From: an uncultured Prolixibacteraceae bacterium
Lineage (GTDB): Bacteria; Bacteroidota; Bacteroidia; Bacteroidales; Prolixibacteraceae
NCBI GenBank assembly: GCA_937915865.1
Contig: CALGIG010000014.1
Coordinates: forward strand, 1-32,611
DNA: 32,611 nucleotides
Direction: 5' to 3'
Shown: positions 27,574 to 32,611 of the stretch, in pieces
Layout: each line of letters starts with the position of its first letter
Numbering within the stretch: position 1 is the first letter of the stretch
Position numbers and translations under genes: made by a program
Notes under the pieces: generated by a model
What the model saw: the letters and a program-made list of their open reading frames with translations, nothing else
Database searches by the model: none
Told to the model about the DNA's origin: nothing

Positions 27574-27732
27574 GATGTGCTCATTTTCTCAATTGACACA
27601 TCAAAATGGGAAAGGTCCTATCTGAGGAAAAGTTTTTTTGAAAAAAGTCTCGGTGATCGGTCACAGTTTACAGGCAGAAGCATCCGTCTCCGTTTTCCTT
27701 TTTCCGTTCTCCAAGCCCTTTGCTCCATGCAC

Positions 27733-28278
27733 TCACCGCTCAAAAGCATCGTTCAATTCGAGGCAAGCCTTCAAAAACTGGAGCGATTTCCAGATTTGGT
27801 TTTTAATTGTCTTCACCGAAATGCCCAATTGGTCAGATATTTCCTGTTGTTTCAACCCATCGAACCGACTTTTCATAAATACGTCCTTACTTCGGGCGGG
27901 TAATTGTTCGATACATTTATAAAGAGTAACGCTGAATTCAACCTGTTCTATCAGGTTTTCGTCAACCGCTTCTTCCTGAAAAGGAATATTTTCAATCGTT
28001 TTTTTGCGGCTATTTTCAGCACGGATATAATTCAGCGCCGAATTTCGTGAAGACTGATACAAATAACCCGAAATGTTATCTTTAATTTCAAGTTTTGCCC
28101 TGTTCATCCAAAGCCTAACAAACAGATCCTGAACAATGTCTTCGGACGCTGTATAGCTCTGCGTCAGTTTAAAAACAAAGAGACAAAGCCGATTGTAATA
28201 GCGAATAAAGAGCTGATTATAACTTGAATAATCATCGTGCTTTATGCCAGCGATCAAAACATGGTCAGCAATTTCCAT
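27733..28278 (-). CDS. ECF RNA polymerase sigma factor (PUL2)
   Basis: The 181-residue protein has region 2 (about 18-85, with QLFIRYYNRLC and IVQDLFVRLWMNR) and region 4 (about 120-172, with LPARSKDVFMKSRFDG and ISDQLGIS). It matches the Bacteroidota ECF group paired with FecR proteins (sigma-70 family, Bacteroides expansion). It probably activates susCD and enzyme genes of PUL2. A strong hairpin at 28358-28389 separates it from the upstream CBM9-like gene. No clear TAnnTTTG promoter could be placed in the remaining 80 nt. Confidence 0.94.
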   Translation of the reverse strand: MEIADHVLIAGIKHDDYSSYNQLFIRYYNRLCLFVFKLTQSYTASEDIVQDLFVRLWMNRAKLEIKDNISGYLYQSSRNSALNYIRAENSRKKTIENIPFQEEAVDENLIEQVEFSVTLYKCIEQLPARSKDVFMKSRFDGLKQQEISDQLGISVKTIKNQIWKSLQFLKACLELNDAFER

Positions 28279-28357
28279 TCCTGAAGTTCAAGGGTTGATT
28301 TATACACTCAAAGCAACAGATAAATTTTGGATTAACAATTCGATGCCATTGGTATAC

Positions 28358-28389
28358 TTACAGGTTTCACCTTTGGGTGAAACCTGTAA
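28358..28389. terminator. Perfect 14-bp hairpin between the CBM9-like gene and the sigma gene
   Basis: Positions 28358-28371 pair perfectly with 28376-28389 around a TTTG loop. The hairpin begins 4 nt after the CBM9-like stop codon. Neither strand has a good T-tract after it. It may stabilise the 3' end of the kinase/CBM9 message or cause weak termination, and is less likely to be a strong intrinsic terminator. Confidence 0.6.
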
Positions 28390-28393
28390 CAAA

Positions 28394-29038
28394 CTATTCA
28401 AACTCCAGCCCACCAAAAAATTCGGGCATGTGAAAGGCTGGTTTTTCAGTATCAATTTTAGTCCACGATACAAAGTGAGGAACGCTTAGTTCATCGCCAC
28501 ATTTATAAAAATTTCCGCGCATTTTCTTGCCTTTCACCGGCTTTAACTGGTGTTTAAAAAATACATTCCAGGGTATTGCTACAGTAATTTTCCATTGAGT
28601 TTGCTCTTTCTTTTCGCAAAAAGTAGAACTCCCAAGTGTTGAAACCCTGCGAATGGAATTGATTATTTCATCAGTACCATGAATAGTTGGATCGCCTTTT
28701 TTGCGGAACCCCAGCAATGCTGTACCTATACAATTCATTTCCAGATTGTAATAAACATCGTTCCTGTCAGGCGACAGGAAAAACTCAACGCAACTGTCGG
28801 TCCACACTTTACCATTATTTTCACCTTGCTCTGCTTTAACCGACTGTTCATTTACCTTGTACTGAAGAAACAATTCATCATCGTTATAAGCAATTTGCAC
28901 AGTAACATCGGGCAAATACGGAAACTCTTCCCAATTAATCGTTTCAAGCTTTAACGGGGTAATTTCAGAGTCGAGCGATTCCGAGACTAATTCGAGAGGA
29001 GGATTAGAAAATCCTTCGAGTATTTGATGAACTTTCAT
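28394..29038 (-). CDS. CBM9-like carbohydrate-binding protein
   Basis: From the ATG at 29038 the protein has 214 residues and resembles the carbohydrate-binding family 9-like (DOMON-type beta-sandwich) proteins of Bacteroidota. Motifs include INWEEFPYLPDVTVQIAYND, the WTDSCVEFFLSP segment and a PWNVF segment. Its ligand is unknown. The frame stays open to an ATG at 29146, overlapping the kinase gene by 44 nt. That longer form would begin with a hydrophobic stretch ending LLSC, which looks like a lipobox. I favour 29038 because family members usually start shortly before the conserved domain and the kinase stop lies just upstream. The longer, lipidated form cannot be excluded. It is co-transcribed with the kinase. 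Confidence 0.75.
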   Translation of the reverse strand: MKVHQILEGFSNPPLELVSESLDSEITPLKLETINWEEFPYLPDVTVQIAYNDDELFLQYKVNEQSVKAEQGENNGKVWTDSCVEFFLSPDRNDVYYNLEMNCIGTALLGFRKKGDPTIHGTDEIINSIRRVSTLGSSTFCEKKEQTQWKITVAIPWNVFFKHQLKPVKGKKMRGNFYKCGDELSVPHFVSWTKIDTEKPAFHMPEFFGGLEFE

Positions 29039-29102
29039 TATCTTTTGTATTGGATCAGTTGTTTGATTTTTCTTTTGGAAATTGGTCGAAGTGGTTAGTT
29101 GA

Positions 29103-30194
29103 TTAAGACAACTTAGCAGCATCACGCACAATAGCACACATTTCATTGTATTGTTCCTCCATGCTGGTCAGCAATTTATATTGTGCCAGGGTTCGTTGGT
29201 AATTGTGTTCCGGGTTTTTAATTTTGTAGTAATTGTCGCCATCGATGTAGTCCATCAGAAAGCGTAAAACCTGTTCGTAAGTAATGTATTTAGCCGAGAA
29301 AGCGAGGTATTCCAATTCTCTTTTGGTAAGAAAACTGATTGCCTGCGACAAATATCCTTGGGTAAACCCTTTGAAGATAGCCAGATCGCACGAAACGGCA
29401 TCAAGGTTTTCATCGTCTTCGGTTCCGGTGTTGGTGTACGATCGCATGGCATCGCCATAATCGTTCAGACAGGTACTATTCAGAACCGTATCCAGGTCAA
29501 TCACACACAACACTTCTCCATTTTTGTCGAAAAGAATGTTATTGATCTTGGTGTCGTTGTGCGTTACTCGGGTAGGTATTTCTCCTGATTCAACCAGTTT
29601 CCAGAAGTCGAGCATTTCGTTGCGACGGCTTTCAATCCATTCAATTTCTTCTTTCAGTTTGGCTTTCCGGCCAACCGGGTCTTTTGCCAAAACAGCATCC
29701 CATTGGTTAAAACGGTAGCGGATGTTATGAAATCCCGGCAAAATATCAGTCAGCGGTTCTTTCAAATCAGAAACCATCGACTGGAACAAACCAATTCCTT
29801 TTCCTCCCTGGTAAGCAAGTTCAGGAGTTTTTGCAGCCTGGTATGTAATAGTATCATTAATAAACACGCAAACAGCCCAGTATTCGCCTTCTTCATCCAG
29901 AAAATACAATTTACCGTCGGTTGCCTGGATGATAGTCATGGCCTGACGTGCCGGATCGCCATTTTGAGCAACTACTTTTTTACGGATGTGGGCACAAACC
30001 TTTTCTATATTTTCCATCATCGCGGGAACATTGGTAAATATGCGCTTATTCTTCCGCTGTAACAAATAATTAGGAGTTTGACCGCCAACTGTTTGAATGA
30101 TAAAAGTATCGTTAATAAATCCTTCTCCCATCGGGCTTACTTTCTCAACAACTCCTTCGAGCTTAAATTGAGCAGCAATTTTGAGCAATTCCAT
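29103..30194 (-). CDS. NahK-like sugar 1-kinase (APH/aminoglycoside-phosphotransferase fold)
   Basis: The 363-residue cytoplasmic protein has the APH-type kinase fold. It shows an N-lobe glycine-rich segment (PMGEGFINDTF, about 21-31), LLQRKN (44-49), the catalytic loop THNDTKINN (His212, Asp214, Asn219) and the metal-binding VIDLDT (Asp233/Asp235). The length and motifs match N-acetylhexosamine 1-kinases and the proteins often mislabelled mucin-desulfating sulfatase (MdsC) in Bacteroides. It would phosphorylate a sugar freed by the PUL enzymes; whether that is GlcNAc/GalNAc or another sugar is unknown. It opens the PUL2-side operon, divergent from the cytochrome gene, with a -7-like element about 30 nt upstream. 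Confidence 0.85.
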   Translation of the reverse strand: MELLKIAAQFKLEGVVEKVSPMGEGFINDTFIIQTVGGQTPNYLLQRKNKRIFTNVPAMMENIEKVCAHIRKKVVAQNGDPARQAMTIIQATDGKLYFLDEEGEYWAVCVFINDTITYQAAKTPELAYQGGKGIGLFQSMVSDLKEPLTDILPGFHNIRYRFNQWDAVLAKDPVGRKAKLKEEIEWIESRRNEMLDFWKLVESGEIPTRVTHNDTKINNILFDKNGEVLCVIDLDTVLNSTCLNDYGDAMRSYTNTGTEDDENLDAVSCDLAIFKGFTQGYLSQAISFLTKRELEYLAFSAKYITYEQVLRFLMDYIDGDNYYKIKNPEHNYQRTLAQYKLLTSMEEQYNEMCAIVRDAAKLS

Positions 30195-30223
30195 CGTTAT
30201 TAGGTTTTATATTTAGTTTTGCC

Positions 30224-30231
30224 CAAAGATA
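30224..30231 (-). promoter_or_regulatory. Candidate -7 element of the kinase gene
   Basis: The minus strand reads TATCTTTG, an exact TAnnTTTG match, 30 nt before the kinase ATG at 30194. A -33 TTG at the normal spacing was not evident, so the call is tentative. Confidence 0.4.
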
Positions 30232-30285
30232 AACTCCTTTTCAAAGTTTCGCTACGATCTCCCCAATTAAATTGCGTATTCCGGG

Positions 30286-30300
30286 ACTCGTATTACGAGT
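30286..30300. promoter_or_regulatory. Perfect 15-nt dyad, candidate operator
   Basis: ACTCGTATTACGAGT is a perfect palindrome of two 7-nt arms around a central T. The half-site ACTCGTAA recurs at 30332-30339. Such symmetric sites in a divergent region usually bind a dimeric regulator (for instance of LacI, GntR or Crp type). No regulator gene of that type is present in the window, so the partner is unknown. The site lies upstream of both promoters. Confidence 0.45.
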
Positions 30301-30446
30301 TAATTGTTCTCCACGTAACCCAAATCCAGAAACTCGTAACCATTTACAAAACTGAGGCCGACCACTAATCCTTCCTCAATCGTATGGACAAATCGCTTTT
30401 TTCATGGAATAATTTCCGATTTTGCTTTTCAATAAACAAGCAACAC

Positions 30447-30476
30447 TTTGACGACTTTGTATTTTTACTATTTTTG
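30447..30476 (+). promoter_or_regulatory. Promoter of the tetraheme cytochrome-SUMF1 operon
   Basis: TTTG at 30447-30450 is followed after 18 nt by TATTTTTG at 30469-30476, matching the Bacteroidota -33 TTTG and -7 TAnnTTTG consensus. The predicted start point near 30482 leaves a leader of about 37 nt before the ATG at 30519. Confidence 0.6.
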
Positions 30477-30518
30477 AGTCAGCCTAAATTTTACAGTAAT
30501 AAATAAACTAAACCAGTT

Positions 30519-32072
30519 ATGCTCAAAAAGATTGGGAATTTTTTCCGAAAACATCTAATCATCCTTTTATTCAGCTCATTTGTAATCGGAATACTGGTGG
30601 CAGTTTCGATAAACAAAACCATTGAATACACCTCAACCGACGAGTTTTGCGCCTCATGCCACGTTCATCCACATGTTTTTCCATCATGGAAATTATCAAC
30701 TCACTACGATAATAAGGGCGGAATTCAGGTTCATTGTGTCGAATGTCACCTTCCACCCAAAGGGAAAGGCTACCTGATCGAAAAAGCAAAACTTGGACTG
30801 AAAGATGTTTACAGTTACCTGACCAAAGATTCGGCTGAATTTAACTGGGAGATGAAGTCTGAACTGGAACACGCCGTGAAGTATATCCCGAATGAAGCAT
30901 GCAAGCATTGCCACCAGAACCTGTTCCCGAAAAATTTAGCTGACGCAGGCATTGCTGCCCACCTTTATTATGAAAATAATGAGAAGAAACTGGACTTACA
31001 ATGTATCAGTTGCCACCTCGACGCCGGACATTATAACCCCAAATACAAACATGGCAAGATGACCGGCATACCGGGGCAAACCGACGGTGATGCCGACAGT
31101 TTGAAAACCATCTTTCAGCAACCAGCCAGCGTAACAACTTTTGCCGATTACACCGAGCAGATTCCCGGAACATCGGTATCCTTCAAGATGATAGCAATCA
31201 AAGGCGGCACATTCAGCATGGGCAGCCCCGAAAAAGAACCTTTCCACCAAGCCGACGAATCGCCAGTGCGCCAGGTAACGGTCAGCCCGTTTTTCATGGC
31301 CGAAGTGGAAACCACCTGGGAAGAGTACTGGGCATTTTATGGCAACACAATGAGCGAAGGGCGCACTCCTCCTGAACAGATTTATGCCAATAATAGCAAC
31401 CCGAACGTGGATGCCATTTCGGGCCCCACCCCGCCTTATGGGCGACCCGACCAAAACTGGGGGTTTGGCAAACGCCCGGCAATCACAATGACCCATTATG
31501 CAGCGGAAACCTTCTGCCAGTGGCTTTCAAAGAAAACTGGCAAAAAATACCGCTTACCTACTGAAGCCGAATGGGAATACGCGGCTCGCGGTGGCACGGA
31601 AACACCTTATTTCTTTGCAGGTAACCCGAATAAGTTTTCCAACAAAGGGTTATGGCGTAAATTCTCGGGCGCCGATACCGAACCGATTTCGGAATACATC
31701 ATTTATGCAAACAATGGCAAAGGCAAAACGCACCTGCCCGACGAGGTCAAACCTAATCCATTTGGCCTGAAAAATATGCTGGGCAACGTAATGGAATATT
31801 GTGCCGACCGCTATGCACCCGACGCTTATGCCAAAAACAGCGGGAATGTAACTAACCCACTCGTAACCGAAGGCGAAGAATGGGTCGTACGCGGTGGTAA
31901 TTACATTTCGGATGCTGCCGATGTGCGCGCTGCGGCCCGCGACCACAGCCAACACGACGTATGGCTGAAAACCGACCCGCAACAGCCCAAAAGTATCTGG
32001 TGGTACTCTGATGTTAAAGGCATCGGGTTCAGGGTTGTTTGTGAGCCAAACAATTCAATTAAAGTTCAATAG
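30519..32072 (+). CDS. Tetraheme NapC/NirT-like cytochrome c fused to a SUMF1-family domain
   Basis: The 517-residue protein has one N-terminal membrane helix (about 12-32) that would anchor it in the inner membrane with the rest in the periplasm. Four CxxCH heme sites (44-48, 73-77, 128-132, 162-166) lie in a NapC/NrfH-like region (about 15-185). A SUMF1/FGE-like domain follows (about 222-508) with GGTFSMGS, RLPTEAEWEYAARGG, GNVMEYCADRY, VVRGGNY and GIGFRVV motifs. NapC proteins pass electrons between quinones and periplasmic enzymes. The region where true formylglycine-generating enzymes carry their catalytic Cys pair (RGGNYISDAADVRAAAR) has none, so sulfatase activation is unlikely. It starts an operon with the Gfo/Idh/MocA gene 36 nt downstream, which suggests a joint redox function (inference). 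Confidence 0.88.
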   Translation: MLKKIGNFFRKHLIILLFSSFVIGILVAVSINKTIEYTSTDEFCASCHVHPHVFPSWKLSTHYDNKGGIQVHCVECHLPPKGKGYLIEKAKLGLKDVYSYLTKDSAEFNWEMKSELEHAVKYIPNEACKHCHQNLFPKNLADAGIAAHLYYENNEKKLDLQCISCHLDAGHYNPKYKHGKMTGIPGQTDGDADSLKTIFQQPASVTTFADYTEQIPGTSVSFKMIAIKGGTFSMGSPEKEPFHQADESPVRQVTVSPFFMAEVETTWEEYWAFYGNTMSEGRTPPEQIYANNSNPNVDAISGPTPPYGRPDQNWGFGKRPAITMTHYAAETFCQWLSKKTGKKYRLPTEAEWEYAARGGTETPYFFAGNPNKFSNKGLWRKFSGADTEPISEYIIYANNGKGKTHLPDEVKPNPFGLKNMLGNVMEYCADRYAPDAYAKNSGNVTNPLVTEGEEWVVRGGNYISDAADVRAAARDHSQHDVWLKTDPQQPKSIWWYSDVKGIGFRVVCEPNNSIKVQ

Positions 32073-32108
32073 ATAACAGACACTATCCATTTTTTAAATT
32101 TATCCGTT

Positions 32109-32611
32109 ATGAAAAAAGGTATTGACAGACGTTCATTCTTGAAAAGCTCGGCTGTGGCCGGAGCATTGGGCGCAATTGGTACAGGAAGTGTTGCAGCGTT
32201 AACGTCATGCAGCAGTACTCCAAAAATACAGCCTTTAAAAGAGCCGGGCTCTTATTACCTGCCCAACCTGGTTGATAAGGCTGCAGATGGCAGACCACTA
32301 AAAGCCGGGATAATTGGCTGTGGCGGGCGAGGCTCAGGCGCAGCGTTTAATTTCCTCAACGCGGCCGATAATGTTACTATAGTTGCTTTAGGCGATACTT
32401 ACATTGACCGTTTGGAAAGCTTAGCTGAAAAGCTGAAAAAAGAGAAAAATATCGACGTTGCAGCAGACAAAAAATTTGTTGGGCTCGACGCTTACCAAAA
32501 AGTTATTGATAGCGACGTGGACGTGATTATTACTGCTACGCCACCCAATTTCCGTCCTGAAATTTTCAAGTATGCAGTGGAAAAAGGCAAACATTGCTTC
32601 CTCGAAAAACC
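32109..32611 (+). CDS. Tat-exported Gfo/Idh/MocA-family oxidoreductase (partial, cut by window end)
   Basis: The first 167 codons are present. Residues 1-35 form a twin-arginine signal (DRRSFLK) with a hydrophobic stretch ending ALTSC, so the mature protein may be a lipoprotein. The Rossmann fold begins at about 64 with GIIGCGGRGSG, which binds NAD(P). The segment ITATPPNFRP and the family's EKP motif, whose Lys is catalytic, lie at the window edge. Family members oxidise or reduce sugars and cyclitols; GH109 alpha-N-acetylgalactosaminidases also belong to this fold. Tat export carries the protein folded with its cofactor. It lies 36 nt after the tetraheme-SUMF1 gene in the same operon. Confidence 0.88.
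   Translation, partial: MKKGIDRRSFLKSSAVAGALGAIGTGSVAALTSCSSTPKIQPLKEPGSYYLPNLVDKAADGRPLKAGIIGCGGRGSGAAFNFLNAADNVTIVALGDTYIDRLESLAEKLKKEKNIDVAADKKFVGLDAYQKVIDSDVDVIITATPPNFRPEIFKYAVEKGKHCFLEK

Larger units (their letters stand above)
30195..30518. other. Divergent regulatory region between the kinase and cytochrome operons
   Basis: This 324-bp gap contains no gene. It holds a -7-like element for the kinase, a perfect dyad that could be an operator, a copy of its half-site, and a good promoter for the plus-strand operon, each listed separately. Confidence 0.7.

Noticed and set aside
29103..30194. Annotation as mucin-desulfating sulfatase
   Set aside because: The motifs are those of an APH-fold kinase; the sulfatase name is a propagated label for this family.
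30519..32072. Annotation as an active formylglycine-generating sulfatase activator
   Set aside because: The catalytic Cys pair is missing, the domain is fused to a cytochrome, and no sulfatase gene is in the window.
32109..32611. Firm call of GH109 alpha-N-acetylgalactosaminidase
   Set aside because: Only the N-terminal part is visible and its motifs fit the general Gfo/Idh/MocA family; the deciding C-terminal part is outside the window.
1..32611. CRISPR arrays, tRNA or rRNA genes, integrase or attachment sites
   Set aside because: No regularly spaced repeats, cloverleaf-like sequence, rRNA motif or recombinase gene was seen on reading both strands.

Overview
The window looks like a chromosomal segment of a Bacteroidota species (class Bacteroidia, possibly a Marinilabiliales/Prolixibacteraceae-type organism; the order-level guess is inference only). 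The evidence is two SusC/SusD pairs, STN-domain TonB-dependent transporters paired with FecR/DUF4974 anti-sigma factors and ECF sigma factors, TAnnTTTG-type promoter elements, and lipoprotein signals. No rRNA, tRNA, CRISPR array or intact transposase gene was seen.

Layout. (A) 1-608: gene-free, with the inverted ends of decayed mobile elements. (B) 609-17437, minus strand: a polysaccharide utilization locus, PUL1. It reads sigma factor, anti-sigma factor, SusC, SusD, GH95 alpha-L-fucosidase-type enzyme, GH2 beta-galactosidase-type enzyme, a terminator, a decayed second copy of the 5' end of the same sigma gene, an exported six-hairpin (alpha/alpha)6 glycosidase-like protein, and a GH27 alpha-galactosidase. 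(C) 17683-30194, minus strand: a second locus, PUL2. It reads NahK-type sugar kinase, CBM9-like protein, sigma factor, anti-sigma factor, SusC, SusD, then two GH29 alpha-L-fucosidase-type enzymes ending at a terminator that adjoins PUL1. (D) 30519-32611, plus strand: a divergent operon with a tetraheme NapC/NirT-like cytochrome fused to a SUMF1 (formylglycine-generating-enzyme-like) domain, then a Tat-exported Gfo/Idh/MocA oxidoreductase cut by the window end.

How it may work together (inference). Each PUL has its own trans-envelope signalling circuit. SusC binds a glycan and its N-terminal STN domain signals to the inner-membrane FecR protein, which releases the ECF sigma factor to transcribe the locus. 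GH29, GH95, GH27 and GH2 activities together point to a glycan capped with alpha-L-fucose (or alpha-L-galactose) and alpha-galactose over beta-galactose. The kinase may phosphorylate a released sugar. The plus-strand operon adds a periplasmic redox activity, possibly sugar oxidation linked to the quinone pool.

The points most worth a second look are the tetraheme-SUMF1 fusion beside a Tat-exported sugar-dehydrogenase-like gene, the sigma-factor relic inside PUL1 that carries the same promoter and terminator as the intact gene, a perfect 15-nt dyad between the divergent operons, and a 125-bp inverted-repeat element after the PUL2 susD.
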